A DNA stretch of 64,000 nucleotides from Jatrophihabitans sp. (GCA_036389035.1 DASVQQ010000040.1:1-64000), one strand, 5' to 3'; numbered from the stretch's first letter, positions 54,823 to 63,498 are shown. Notes: generated by a model not told the origin, from the sequence alone. Made by a program: numbers and translations.

Positions 54823-54860
54823 CGCACCACGCCGGTCATCGCAAACACACTGGTCATCGC
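54813..54860 (-). repeat. Three TGCGATGACC micro-repeats at the tadB/tadC junction
   Basis: On the minus strand TGCGATGACC occurs three times, with ATG at 54857, 54839 and 54822 (spacing 18 and 17 bp). The first carries the tadB TGA stop and the last the tadC ATG. Confidence 0.9.
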
Positions 54861-55711
54861 AGTACCCGGGGCTCCTCGGGCAACCGCCCGATCCGAACCA
54901 TGATCCGGTACGCGAGCAGGCACACCGCGGCGCCGATGCCCAGCAGCAGCACGCCGCCGGAGGAGTCGAAGGTCTGCAGCGTCGAGGACTGGGCACCCAG
55001 CAACAGCAGCACGATCCACGGCGCGGCGACCGCGAGCCGGGCCGCGCTGATCGTCCAGCCCTGGCGGGTCTCCAACTCGGCACGGGTCCGCGCGTCCACC
55101 CGCAGCAGCTCCGACAGCGTGCGCAGCACGGTGCCCAGGTCGCTGCCGCCGACCTCGCGTGCCACCCGCAGCGTCTCGCACACCCGGTCCCCCACCGGAT
55201 CGGCCAGGTCGTGCTTCAACGCGCTCAGGCATTCGGCGAACCGGCCGCTGGCCCGGTAGGAGATCCCGAACCGGGCGAACGCCGGACGCAGCGGCTCGGG
55301 CCCGCGGATCCCGAGCGCGGACACCCCTTCCGGCAAGGACATTCCGGCCCGCACGGCCGAGGCCAGGTTGTCGATGGCCTCGGGCCACAGCTCGCGCAGC
55401 GCGACCTGGCGGCGCTGGCGCAGCCGCCGGACGACGGCCAGCGGCCCGAGAAAGGCGAACACCGTGAAGCAGGCGGCGACGGCCAGCGTGCCAGTGACGA
55501 GTTGCACCAGCAACCCGGCCAGCACCGCCGCGATCACCTGCAGGCTGAGCAGCTGCGCCGAGCTGACCGACTCGATTCCGGCCTGCCGGATCAGTTCGTC
55601 CCGGCGCGTTGCCCAACCCAGCCGCGCCGGATTGCGTTGCGGCGCCCGGGTACCGCTGCGCCAGATCAGCAGCAGGCCGACGCCCGCGAGCAGTCCCACG
55701 AAGGCGCCCAC
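54854..55711 (-). CDS. tadB: Tad secretion membrane platform protein TadB
   Basis: 285 residues from GTG 55711, one base after the tadA stop (TGACGTG). GspF-like domain with helices near residues 3-14, 64-98 and 220-260. EAIDNLASAVRAGMSLPEGVSAL and LRVDARTRAELETRQGWTISAARL are typical of the family. The frame upstream of 55711 lies inside tadA and is not used. Cytoplasmic-membrane platform with TadC. Confidence 0.9.
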   Translation of the reverse strand: MGAFVGLLAGVGLLLIWRSGTRAPQRNPARLGWATRRDELIRQAGIESVSSAQLLSLQVIAAVLAGLLVQLVTGTLAVAACFTVFAFLGPLAVVRRLRQRRQVALRELWPEAIDNLASAVRAGMSLPEGVSALGIRGPEPLRPAFARFGISYRASGRFAECLSALKHDLADPVGDRVCETLRVAREVGGSDLGTVLRTLSELLRVDARTRAELETRQGWTISAARLAVAAPWIVLLLLGAQSSTLQTFDSSGGVLLLGIGAAVCLLAYRIMVRIGRLPEEPRVLR

Positions 55712-55712
55712 G

Positions 55713-56999
55713 TCAGGCTCCCGACCGGACGGCGCCGGCAGCCGTGACAGCTGGAGCTCCACGGCCTGGGCGGTCGTCCTGCCCGAGCAGTTCGGCGAGG
55801 TCGTGACCGGCCTGCTCGTATCGCTCGCGATGCGGCGGGTAGCCGTCGCCGCGGCGCAGTTGGCCTTGCCGGTAACCGAAGATCTCCGAGGTCTCGATGA
55901 CCTCGCCCTCGGCCCGTCCGGTGACCGCGACGATCTCACGCACCCGGCGCTGGCCCCGGTGGTCCGCGCCCAGGTGCACCACCAGGTCGACCGAGGCGGC
56001 CACCGTCGGAACGACGAACGCGGCGCTGACGTTCTCACCGGCCAGCAGCGGCAGGGTGCACATCTTCACCAGCGCCTCGCGGGCGGAGTTGGCGTGCAGC
56101 GTGCACATGCCGGGCAGCCCGGAGTTCAGCGCGATCAGCAGGTCCAGGCACTCCTCCTGCCGTACCTCGCCGACGATGATCCGGTTGGGCCGCATCCGCA
56201 GCGCCTCCTTGACCAGCCGCCGCAGGCTGATCTCACCGGTGCCCTCCAGGTTGGGCTGCCTGGTCTGCATCGACACCACGTCGGGCAGCGGCACCTGTAA
56301 CTCGAAGACCTCCTCGGCGGTGATCACCCGCTCAGTCGCCGGGATAGCCGCGCACAGCGCGTTGAGCATGGTGGTCTTGCCGGCCTGGGTGCTGCCCGAG
56401 ACCAGGATGTTCAGCCCGGCGGCGACCGAGGCTTCCAGAAACCGGGCGGCCGGTATGGGCAGCGAGCCGAGCCGCACCAACTCGTCCAGACCGGCGACGC
56501 CGAGGACGAACTTGCGGATGTTGACCGCCATGTGCAGGCGGGTGATGGACGGGATGACCACGTGCAGGCGCGAGCCGTCGGGTAGTTGGGCGTCGACGAA
56601 GGGCGTGCTGAGATCCAGGCGGCGACCGGACAGCCGCAGCATCCGCTCGACCAGGTCAGCGACCTCGTCGCTGGTGAGGATCACTGTGGTCAGTTCGGAG
56701 CGGCCGTGCCGGGCGATGAACACCCGGCCGGGCTCGTTGATCCAGATCTCCTCGACGGCCCGGTCGTCGAAATACTGCTGCAGCGGGCCGAAGCCGGCCA
56801 CCTGGTCAAAGACCGTGCGGGCCGCCGCGTCGGCGTCGCCGAGGGGCGGCAGCGCCGACATCGCGGCCCGGTCCAGGTAGTCCGACAGCACCTCATCGAC
56901 CAGCCGCCGGGTCGCCTCGGGCTCCAGCACCGGGTCCAGTTGCCGGCGGCGCACCAGCTCGCGGACCTCGCCCTCCACGATCGACTGCGCGCTCGCCAC
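55713..56999 (-). CDS. tadA: Tad/CpaF secretion ATPase TadA
   Basis: 428 residues from GTG 56999. Hexameric motor for pilus assembly. N-terminal domain with FGPLQQYFDDRAVEEIWIN, arm with RLHVVIPSITRLHMAVNIRKF, Walker A GSTQAGKTTMLN near residue 200, Asp box region RVITAEEVFELQVPL, and Walker B and His box near RNRIIVGEVRQEE and GMCTLHANSAREAL. Parts of this gene recur as broken copies at 57.8, 58.4, 59.6 and 61.1 kb. Confidence 0.95.
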   Translation of the reverse strand: MASAQSIVEGEVRELVRRRQLDPVLEPEATRRLVDEVLSDYLDRAAMSALPPLGDADAAARTVFDQVAGFGPLQQYFDDRAVEEIWINEPGRVFIARHGRSELTTVILTSDEVADLVERMLRLSGRRLDLSTPFVDAQLPDGSRLHVVIPSITRLHMAVNIRKFVLGVAGLDELVRLGSLPIPAARFLEASVAAGLNILVSGSTQAGKTTMLNALCAAIPATERVITAEEVFELQVPLPDVVSMQTRQPNLEGTGEISLRRLVKEALRMRPNRIIVGEVRQEECLDLLIALNSGLPGMCTLHANSAREALVKMCTLPLLAGENVSAAFVVPTVAASVDLVVHLGADHRGQRRVREIVAVTGRAEGEVIETSEIFGYRQGQLRRGDGYPPHRERYEQAGHDLAELLGQDDRPGRGAPAVTAAGAVRSGA

Positions 57000-57365
57000 T
57001 GCTCACCCCCGGTAGGTTTCAAGATCAACCTGCGAGAGCGTAACGGGCCAATGCGCGGCCTACCGCTTAAAAATCCATTTGTGGATAACCATCACACCGA
57101 CGTGAAGCAGAGCGAGCAGGCCGGCATGACCGTTGCATAGACAGTCCGTCTAGTCGCCTCAGTCTGACTAGCTCATTCTGGCTCAACGCAAGCCTGATAT
57201 GCGTCCGGTCGCCGCTCGGCAGGCAGCCTAGGTTGGGGCCACTGTTAGCGCACCTTGTCACAGCGTCCAGATCTCCTCGGTTGCGACGCCTAGGGCCGCT
57301 CGAATCGCGGCATGTGAATGCGTTTCGGAGGCGCGTCGTCCACGCGGTCGTGGATGATGGGCCGG
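57000..57365. promoter_or_regulatory. tadA upstream region, also present as a copy near 61.2 kb
   Basis: 57000-57090 is the leader of tadA and is repeated at 61208-61300. The rest holds a 27-bp direct repeat (57164-57190). No reliable gene was seen before 57366. Confidence 0.6.
57164..57190. repeat. 27-bp perfect direct repeat, copy 1 (other copy 58601-58627)
   Basis: The 27 bases starting CTGACTAGCTCATTCTG occur identically at 57164-57190 and 58601-58627, 1437 bp apart. Copy 2 contains the stop codon of the DinB-like gene. Confidence 0.95.
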
Positions 57366-57710
57366 GTGACCTCCTCGGCTGACTCCTCGGCCATCGCGGA
57401 TGCCGTCAACGCCTTCTTCGCCGAGCATGAGGTCGCAAGCCTCCGCCTTCCCTCGGGCTGGTTCGGTCGGCCATTCGACAACTGGCATCAACTCACGGAT
57501 GCCGCGACCGACGGCGCTGGCGTGCTGATCCGCCTGGACGACAGGCAGGTGCTCACGCTCGACGCGGACAGTGTGTCCTCAGAGGGCCGCGTCCTCCGGG
57601 TTTCAATCCGAGGTGGGCGCTGGCACTGGACGGAGTACGGCGGCGACCAGGAACACAACGAGGTGCTGGGACCCGGCGTCGTGGAGTTCCACGCGCCGTT
57701 CCATCGGTGA
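57366..57710 (+). CDS. Small hypothetical protein
   Basis: 114 residues if GTG 57366 is used; ATG 57354 and 57357 are also in frame. It contains RLPSGWFGRPFDNWHQLTDA and a beta-rich region VLTLDADSVSSEGRVLRVSI with WHWTEYGG. It looks like a soluble single-domain protein, but no family is recognised. It lies between the 27-bp repeat and tadA fragment A, so it is probably part of the acquired or rearranged segment. Confidence 0.6.
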   Translation: MTSSADSSAIADAVNAFFAEHEVASLRLPSGWFGRPFDNWHQLTDAATDGAGVLIRLDDRQVLTLDADSVSSEGRVLRVSIRGGRWHWTEYGGDQEHNEVLGPGVVEFHAPFHR

Positions 57711-57767
57711 GTCCGCGCACGCTCATCGGCATGAGAGGGCGTTGCCACCTCGTGGTTTCGTACTAAC

Positions 57768-57813
57768 CTCCTCGACGGCCCGGTCGTCGAAGTACTGCTG
57801 CAGCGGACCGAAG
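57768..57813 (-). pseudogene. tadA fragment A
   Basis: 46 bp matching tadA 56748-56793 (codes FGPLQQYFDDRAVEE), with G at the position where tadA has A (GAAGTAC against GAAATAC). The same base is found in fragment C. No open frame is kept. Confidence 0.9.
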
Positions 57814-57956
57814 CGAGTCCGAGGCGCCTGCTCAGTCGGCGTCGGAGCAGGTCACGCCTGCGGTGGTGCCTCCGTACCCGACGAGGCGCCGGCGGACTGG
57901 CGCGCCGACGAGCTGGCGGAGGTGCACCAGCAGGCGGGACGCACCATGATGGAGCC

Positions 57957-58355
57957 ATGACTGACGGCGACGACTTTCTTGCCTGGCTCCAGACGGCGCT
58001 GTATGACGCGGAGGTCGCCGTTCACAATGGCGATCCCGCACCCCGGCGGGCGGTCTGGTCCCGCCGTGATCCCGTCAGCGTCTTGGGCGCAATGATGAAC
58101 GCGCACGGCCAGCAGGAACTGGACGAACTCTTCGTTACGCTGGGCGAGCGTTTCTCCGACTGCTCGTCGTACGAGTTCGAACTGCTGTCCTATGACGTCG
58201 TGGGCGACATGGCCTATACGGAGGGCTTCGAACACACCTCAGCGTCCGTCGAGGGTGAGCCCCGCACCTACACCCTGCGCGCCACTCAGGTTTACCGCCG
58301 AGAGGACGGTCAGTGGCGGGTGGCCCATCGCCACGCTGACGCGGTGAGAGGGTGA
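57957..58355 (+). CDS. SnoaL/NTF2-like protein
   Basis: 132 residues. Helical N-terminus (DDFLAWLQTALYDAEVAVHNGDP) followed by a curved beta sheet with RATQVYRREDGQWRVAHRHAD, typical of NTF2-like fold proteins of about 130 residues. Function is unknown; family members are cyclases, isomerases or stress proteins. No ribosome-binding site was noted. The 57.8-58.6 kb segment also carries tadA fragments A and B. Confidence 0.75.
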   Translation: MTDGDDFLAWLQTALYDAEVAVHNGDPAPRRAVWSRRDPVSVLGAMMNAHGQQELDELFVTLGERFSDCSSYEFELLSYDVVGDMAYTEGFEHTSASVEGEPRTYTLRATQVYRREDGQWRVAHRHADAVRG

Positions 58356-58401
58356 CGACGCCACTTCCCAGGTGCGCCTCGCATCGCGCGCTCGTCGACG
58401 C

Positions 58402-58573
58402 TCGTCCAGTCCGGCGACGCCGAGGACGAACTTGCAGATGTTGACCGCTATATGCAGGCGGGTGATGGACGGGATGACGACGTGCAGCCGTGATCCGTCG
58501 AGCAGCTGAGCGTCGGCGAAGGGCGCGCTGAGATCCAGGCGGCGCCCGGACAGCCGCAGCATCCGCTCGACCC
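58402..58573 (-). pseudogene. tadA fragment B
   Basis: 172 bp matching tadA 56482-56653 without gaps. It codes LSGRRLDLSAPFADAQLL onwards through HIAVNICKFVLGVAG, with about six substitutions in 54 residues, and has no start or full frame. Confidence 0.92.
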
Positions 58574-58600
58574 GGAGCGCAGCACGAGCGGGCGCTCGTC

Positions 58601-58627
58601 CTGACTAGCTCATTCTGGCTCAACGCA
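58601..58627. repeat. 27-bp perfect direct repeat, copy 2
   Basis: Identical to 57164-57190. It covers the TGA stop (58620-58622 complement) of the minus-strand DinB-like gene. Confidence 0.95.
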
Positions 58628-59351
58628 TACGAGCGAGATCCCGTCGGATGTAGCGCAGGTGCGCCCATTCCTCCTCCAGGATCACGCGAATGCAGTCACC
58701 GACGCTGGGATGCCAGTCACCGCCGCCCCACGGGTTCTCGCGAACCTCGGCGAGCAGTTCTGCCGTGGCCGTGGCGAGAAAGTCGGTCACCAGCTGCTGT
58801 CGCTCGGCCCGTACCGCGAGGACCTCCTCGTAGGCCGGCGGCTCGGCGCGGAAGATCGACATGTCGAAGCCCATCTTGTCGGCGCCGGTGAAGATCTGAC
58901 CGATCTCGTGGAACGGGTGCTGCATCCGCAGGATCCCGCCGCGGAGCCAGGCGTCGGTCGCCAGGATGAGGTGCCGCAGGGTCTGGGCCAAGGACCACTC
59001 GTCCTCGACGTGGGCGTCCGCCAGGTCCGGCGGCGTGCTCGCCACCGTCGTCTGCCACGCGGACTGCACAGCGGCCCAACCCTCGCGCAGGCCGGCGGGC
59101 GTCTGCGCCTTCTGCAGCTCGCGACCCGGGAACTGCCGGTTGAGCTCGGCTTCCACTAGCGGCACCACGTCGACCCCATTGACGAAGAGGCTGCCGAAGG
59201 ACAGGTCGTGGCTGTCGATGTCGAGTCCGTCCACATCAACGCCGCGCATCGTCACACCGCTGACATCGGAGAATCGCAGGGTGGCGCCCTTGAAGCTCGC
59301 CCTGACGAAGGCCGCGCCTTCGAACTCCTTCGTGCCGGAATAGGTCGTCAT
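58620..59351 (-). CDS. DinB-like protein with N-terminal pentapeptide-like segment
   Basis: 243 residues from ATG 59351 (upstream in-frame residues lack support). Residues 6-50 resemble a pentapeptide repeat (GAAFVRASFKGATLRFSDVSG). Then a DinB-type four-helix bundle with EDEWSLAQTLRHLILATDAWL and ILEEEWAHLRYIRRDL, His residues that could bind a metal. DinB proteins often act in thiol or damage-related chemistry. Stop lies inside the 27-bp repeat. Same strand as the tadA fragments. Confidence 0.8.
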   Translation of the reverse strand: MTTYSGTKEFEGAAFVRASFKGATLRFSDVSGVTMRGVDVDGLDIDSHDLSFGSLFVNGVDVVPLVEAELNRQFPGRELQKAQTPAGLREGWAAVQSAWQTTVASTPPDLADAHVEDEWSLAQTLRHLILATDAWLRGGILRMQHPFHEIGQIFTGADKMGFDMSIFRAEPPAYEEVLAVRAERQQLVTDFLATATAELLAEVRENPWGGGDWHPSVGDCIRVILEEEWAHLRYIRRDLARMR

Positions 59352-59550
59352 CGCTCTATCATCACCGCTATCGGCGACAGTCGTGGGACATCGGCACCAA
59401 CGACGGTCGCCCAGACAGGTCAACGGATGTCGCGCCGATACCACCTAAACTGACGTGAGGCAGCGTCGGGATAGGCGAGCGCACATCGACATGAGAGTGC
59501 GTACGTCCGTGTCAACCTCGCTTACGCGAAATCGTGGATATGGACGAAAT

Positions 59551-59600
59551 TCCTCGACCGCCCGGTCGTCGAAGTACTGCTGCAGCGGGCCAAAGCCGGA
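59551..59600 (-). pseudogene. tadA fragment C
   Basis: 50 bp matching tadA 56750-56799 with the variant base shared with fragment A. It lies between the DinB-like gene and a membrane protein gene. About 60 bp just before it (59475-59520) also resembles the bases before fragment A. Confidence 0.85.
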
Positions 59601-59787
59601 GCCAACGACCGCGCTACGTTTTAGGTTGGTGCGGTATCCGAAAATTAAGCGATAGTAGACGATCAAATTGGGCGGCGTGAGGCCTTTTCTTCGGGCTTTC
59701 GTCGGACTTGCCTCCACCCCACACGCGCTACTTGATGACGGAAAGATGCGTCTCGACAAAGGGTGCCGGTAGCGGGACGATTCGTGT

Positions 59788-60651
59788 ATGAACGAAAGCT
59801 ATGACAGTGGACGGGGCGCGGCTTCGGGCACGGCAGCCACTGGGACGGATGTCCTAGCCAGGGAGACGTACCGTCACTTGAGGCTGATGTTGGCGACCTT
59901 GCCAGCGCTGATTCTGCTCGCGATACTCGCTTTAGCCCTCAGAGGAACAGTCGAGGACTCCATCAGCGCGTATTACGGGCAGCCTGTCCGAGACCTCTTC
60001 GTCGGAGCAATGGTCGGCATCGCGGTCTGCCTGATCGTCTACCGTGGGTTCCCGCCATTCGAGGACTACGCCTTGAATTTGGCCGGCTTCTTCGCCTTCT
60101 TCGTAGCATTCGTGCCCAACACGCTGGCGGATGACCTCGCGAAGCTCTCCGAGGCAGACCGCAGCGAGGCACTGTTCGGACTTCGGGCTTCCATAGCAGC
60201 CGTAGTGTTAGCGACGCTCCTCTTCGTCGGCATGGAATGGCGCCTTGGTCACTGGACTCTTCCAACTTTGTGGCAACGACCAATCACGAGGTGGGTACTA
60301 ATAGTTGCCAATGTGCTCGTGGGTGTTTTTCTCGTGCTGGTGGTGGTGAATGGCATTTTCCACGACCACTTCGCGAACGTGCATGTGAGTGCCGCGATTC
60401 TGCTTTTTGCGAGCCTGGCGATGGCCGTCGCTGCCCATGCTTGGCCGGGCAGGTTCGGAAGCCCAGGCGACCCTCGTCACCGAACGGTCTTCTGGCTCAT
60501 GGTGGCCGGGATTCCGTTGGCCTTGGTCCTCGAGTTTGTAATCAAGTCCGAATCCACTGTGATCATTCTTGAGGCATGGGAGATCCTCCTTTTCTTCTCG
60601 TTCTGGGTCGTTGAGGCCAGACGAACGTGGCACGCGCCGGTACCAGGCTAG
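59788..60651 (+). CDS. Seven-helix membrane protein of unknown function
   Basis: 287 residues with seven strong hydrophobic helices, for instance ALILLAILALALRG and WVLIVANVLVGVFLVLVVV. GC content is visibly lower than in the core genes, and codons such as TTT and TTG are frequent, suggesting transfer. No motif points to a function; DUF998-like proteins have similar topology. The next small membrane gene starts 34 bp after its stop and may be co-transcribed. Confidence 0.75.
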   Translation: MNESYDSGRGAASGTAATGTDVLARETYRHLRLMLATLPALILLAILALALRGTVEDSISAYYGQPVRDLFVGAMVGIAVCLIVYRGFPPFEDYALNLAGFFAFFVAFVPNTLADDLAKLSEADRSEALFGLRASIAAVVLATLLFVGMEWRLGHWTLPTLWQRPITRWVLIVANVLVGVFLVLVVVNGIFHDHFANVHVSAAILLFASLAMAVAAHAWPGRFGSPGDPRHRTVFWLMVAGIPLALVLEFVIKSESTVIILEAWEILLFFSFWVVEARRTWHAPVPG

Positions 60652-60685
60652 GCAGCGTGCTCACGGCCTGAGAGGACAGGATTCT

Positions 60686-61051
60686 GTGGAAGTGTCGCGG
60701 AAGGGAACATGGGCGAAGCTCGGTTTCTTAACCCTCGTGCTAAGCGAAGTACTCAGCGTGCTGGTCTCGCTGAGGATGTTGGCCTTCCCGTCGGCTCTTC
60801 CAGAGCCGTGGCTCCGCTCGGGTGGCGGCGACGTTCTAGTCAGGGCTTGGGCGGCCACGTGGCTTGCTTTGAGTGCAGTGCTCCTCGTCATCCTGTTCGT
60901 GAGCTTCCGCCGAGCGGAGCGCTGGGCTCGGCTTGTCATGGTGACGGTGCCCGCCCTCTGGCTCGTTCACTTCGTGCTTGTGCCGAGTACCGTTTACAAC
61001 CTCTTGCTCGCACTCATCACGTCCTGCGCGCTGGCCGCAACCCTCATCTAA
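60686..61051 (+). CDS. Small membrane protein
   Basis: 121 residues from GTG 60686, behind AGAGGACAGG (GTG 60692 is an alternative). About four hydrophobic helices (LGFLTLVLSEVLSVLVSL, WLALSAVLLVILFVSF and others). No family recognised. Composition resembles the preceding membrane gene, with which it may form a unit. Confidence 0.7.
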   Translation: MEVSRKGTWAKLGFLTLVLSEVLSVLVSLRMLAFPSALPEPWLRSGGGDVLVRAWAATWLALSAVLLVILFVSFRRAERWARLVMVTVPALWLVHFVLVPSTVYNLLLALITSCALAATLI

Positions 61052-61096
61052 TCGACGTGCCATAGCGGTCACCCGCGGTGTCGGCTCACCTAGCGC

Positions 61097-61300
61097 TGCA
61101 GCGCCCGACATCGCGGCTCGGTCGGGTAGTCGGATAGCACCGAGTCCAGCTGCCGACGGCGCACCAACGCGAACCTCACCCTCCACGATCGACGGCGCGC
61201 TCGCCACTCCTCACCCTCGGAAGGTTTTCAAGATCAACGTGCGAGAGCGTGACGGCGCCAATACACGGCCTGCCGCTCAAGGGTCGAATTGTGGATAAAC
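61097..61300 (-). pseudogene. tadA fragment D (5' end and leader)
   Basis: Matches tadA and its leader, 56855-57086, with a deletion of about 37 bp between two AGCAC words. It keeps the GTG start (61205-61207) and MASAPSIVEGEVR, then loses similarity to the functional frame. The leader GTTTTCAAGATCAACGTGCGAG is conserved. Confidence 0.92.
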
Positions 61301-61329
61301 GGCCCCGCTGGGGCTAGCAAGCCCGAGGA

Positions 61330-61878
61330 CTACCGTCTTGGCTCGTACCGCTGTGCCACTGCGCCTGAGTCGAACTCCAGCCGACTCACGAGCTTCAAGT
61401 CGACGTGCTTCAACAGCCCCGCGAACAACGTCGGCCCGTGGCCGGCGATCCTGGGATGCACCACGAACTCGTACTCATCGATCAGTCCCAGCTCCGTCAA
61501 CGCCAGTGGCAGCTGCACACCACCTACGAACAGTCCCTTGCCCGGCTCCCGTTTGAGCTGCTGAACCGCCTCGCCCAGATCTCCGCGCACGAGTTCGGCG
61601 TTCCAATCGACCTGCTCCAGGGTGCTCGACACGACGTACTTCTTGGCCGCGCTGATCGTCTGGGCGAAGGGTTCCGTCCAGTCAGGCCTCCCCGCCGTCT
61701 GCGCCGGCGGCCGAAACGCTGTTTCCATCATGTCGTAAGTCACCCGGCCGAAGAGGAGGGCATCGGCCTGTTTGAGGTTCTCGACCGCGTGACGATGCAA
61801 GTCTTCGTCCGCAGGCATTGCTCGATGGTCGCAACACCCGTCCAAGGTGACGTTGATGGAGTAACGGAGGGGTCGCAT
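61330..61878 (-). CDS. Dihydrofolate reductase/RibD C-terminal family protein
   Basis: 182 residues. NADPH-binding features are LLFGRVTYDMMETAF, KKYVVSSTLEQVDW and LFVGGVQLPLALTELGLIDEYEFVVHPRIAGHGPTLFAGL. Single-domain members of this family occur widely in actinobacteria with unknown substrates. It is divergent from the secreted protein gene with a 49-bp gap. Preceded downstream by the tadA fragment D. Confidence 0.87.
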   Translation of the reverse strand: MRPLRYSINVTLDGCCDHRAMPADEDLHRHAVENLKQADALLFGRVTYDMMETAFRPPAQTAGRPDWTEPFAQTISAAKKYVVSSTLEQVDWNAELVRGDLGEAVQQLKREPGKGLFVGGVQLPLALTELGLIDEYEFVVHPRIAGHGPTLFAGLLKHVDLKLVSRLEFDSGAVAQRYEPRR

Positions 61879-61927
61879 CTCGCGAGAGTACCGACGGCGA
61901 AGCCGTCAAGATGGCAGCATCGCAAGC

Positions 61928-62389
61928 ATGCGCACATTCAACGTCCTTGGAGCGGTCGCCCTGGTTGCGACATCGGTGATCGTCGCGACCCCCGCGGGAG
62001 CCGCGCCTCGAGCAGAACGCCTGAAGCTCAAGATCAGCCCGGTGACCAGCCCGATCTTCATCTTCGACGCCGGAATCGCGGAAGAGAACCTGGTGCCGGC
62101 CATCCAGGTGACCGGACTGCTGTCCGGCTGCACGCCGGGCACCGACACCTACGGCGAGAGCACCACCGTGGAGCAGGACGGCCGCATCCTTTACGAGTGG
62201 AGCGGCCACCCTGGATCGGGCTTGACCTCATGTATGGACCCCTCGGGCTCCACGGTGAGTTCTGGCTCGATCTTCGCCTTCTCAGGCGCTGCCGTGCACC
62301 CGGGACGGGTCCGGATCACCATGACGGTCCGGAGCTACTCGAACTCTGCGACGGTGACTGTTACTCGCTGGGCCACCATTCCTGGCTAG
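61928..62389 (+). CDS. Small secreted protein
   Basis: 153 residues. A signal peptide (cleavage after AGA, about residue 25) precedes a beta-rich domain with two Cys (LSGCTPG, TSCMDP) likely to be paired. No family recognised. Its TAG stop overlaps the convergent gene's stop on the other strand in a shared CTAG (62386-62389). Confidence 0.72.
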   Translation: MRTFNVLGAVALVATSVIVATPAGAAPRAERLKLKISPVTSPIFIFDAGIAEENLVPAIQVTGLLSGCTPGTDTYGESTTVEQDGRILYEWSGHPGSGLTSCMDPSGSTVSSGSIFAFSGAAVHPGRVRITMTVRSYSNSATVTVTRWATIPG

Positions 62390-63498
62390 CTGTTCCTGCC
62401 GCGAGCCGCCACGGCCCACCGGTCGACGAGCTGTCCCGCGCTGACCACGGCGACGTCGTCGACGAGGTTCATCGTGATGCACACGTGGTTGGGGACCACC
62501 CGCAGTCGCTCGCCGAGCGCCGGTAGCGGGCTTTCCTCAGGCCAGACAACGGTGGCGTGGTGCTCGGACAACGCGGTGATCCGAGCTTCAGGGTGGTCGA
62601 TCAGGCGGCCGTGGCCGGTCGCCCAGGCGGGCCGGTCAGTGCCGAGCACCTTGCTGCCGGAGTCGAGGATGAGCCGCCGCGGAGATCCCCGGCCGATGTC
62701 GTTGAAACTGACGTCGGTGCGGCTGACGACGGTGGCGGCGACCGTCAAGGCGATGTCATCCCAGGCGCATCGCTCCAGCTCCAGTTGTTGCGCGTCGCCG
62801 AACACATAGACACCCGGACGCACCTCGGTCACCACCGAAGATCCGGTCAGGGTCGCTGTCGGGGTCGAGCCGCCACTGCGCCGGGTCACGTCGAAGCCGG
62901 CGGCCGTCAAGAGCTCCGTGGCCTCGGCGAGCGCTGCCTGTTCCTGCTCGACCACCTGCTGCGGCATCCCGGGCGCGTAACTGTGGCCGGGGAAGGTGAA
63001 GACTCCTTCGACCCGGAGCCCCGCCTCGTGCGCGGCCTGCGCCACCTCCACCACCGAGCCTGGATGCGCACCGCTGCGGTGGTGTCCGCTGTCGATCTCC
63101 ACGAGCACGGCGATCTTGCCGGCGGCGCCGTTCAAGGCAGCGCCGACAGTCCTGGCGCCTTCCACCGAATCGACCCCGATCGAGATCCGGGCCTTAGTGC
63201 TGAGCCGGCGCAATCGCTCTGCCTGCGCCTCGGTGAGCCATAGCGGGTAGGCGATGAACAGGTCGTCCACCCCGTGGTCGGCGAACACCTCCGCCTCACC
63301 GATCGTGGCCACCGTGAGTCCGACGGCGCCGGCCGCCAGCTGCCGGTCGGCGATCTGGAGCACCTTGTGCGTCTTGGCGTGCGGCCGCAACCGCAGGCCC
63401 TTCTCTCGCACGTTGGCCGCCATGCGGGTGATGTTGCGATCGAGCACATCCTGGTCGATGACGACCTGAGGAGTGGGGACGTCTTCGACAACGCTCAT
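62386..63498 (-). CDS. Alanine-racemase-fold PLP enzyme (D-threonine aldolase / D-serine dehydratase-like)
   Basis: 370 residues. The PLP Lys is K42 in RPHAKTHK, the family mark of D-threonine aldolase-type enzymes. Further marks are EIDSGHHRSGAHPG, VFTFPGHSYAPG, STPTATLTG, and the C-terminal metal-binding HATV...NHVC region (EHHATVVWPEES, VVPNHVCITMN). It degrades D-amino acids to glycine plus aldehyde or to a keto acid. The 230-bp region upstream shows no gene. Confidence 0.9.
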   Translation of the reverse strand: MSVVEDVPTPQVVIDQDVLDRNITRMAANVREKGLRLRPHAKTHKVLQIADRQLAAGAVGLTVATIGEAEVFADHGVDDLFIAYPLWLTEAQAERLRRLSTKARISIGVDSVEGARTVGAALNGAAGKIAVLVEIDSGHHRSGAHPGSVVEVAQAAHEAGLRVEGVFTFPGHSYAPGMPQQVVEQEQAALAEATELLTAAGFDVTRRSGGSTPTATLTGSSVVTEVRPGVYVFGDAQQLELERCAWDDIALTVAATVVSRTDVSFNDIGRGSPRRLILDSGSKVLGTDRPAWATGHGRLIDHPEARITALSEHHATVVWPEESPLPALGERLRVVPNHVCITMNLVDDVAVVSAGQLVDRWAVAARGRNS

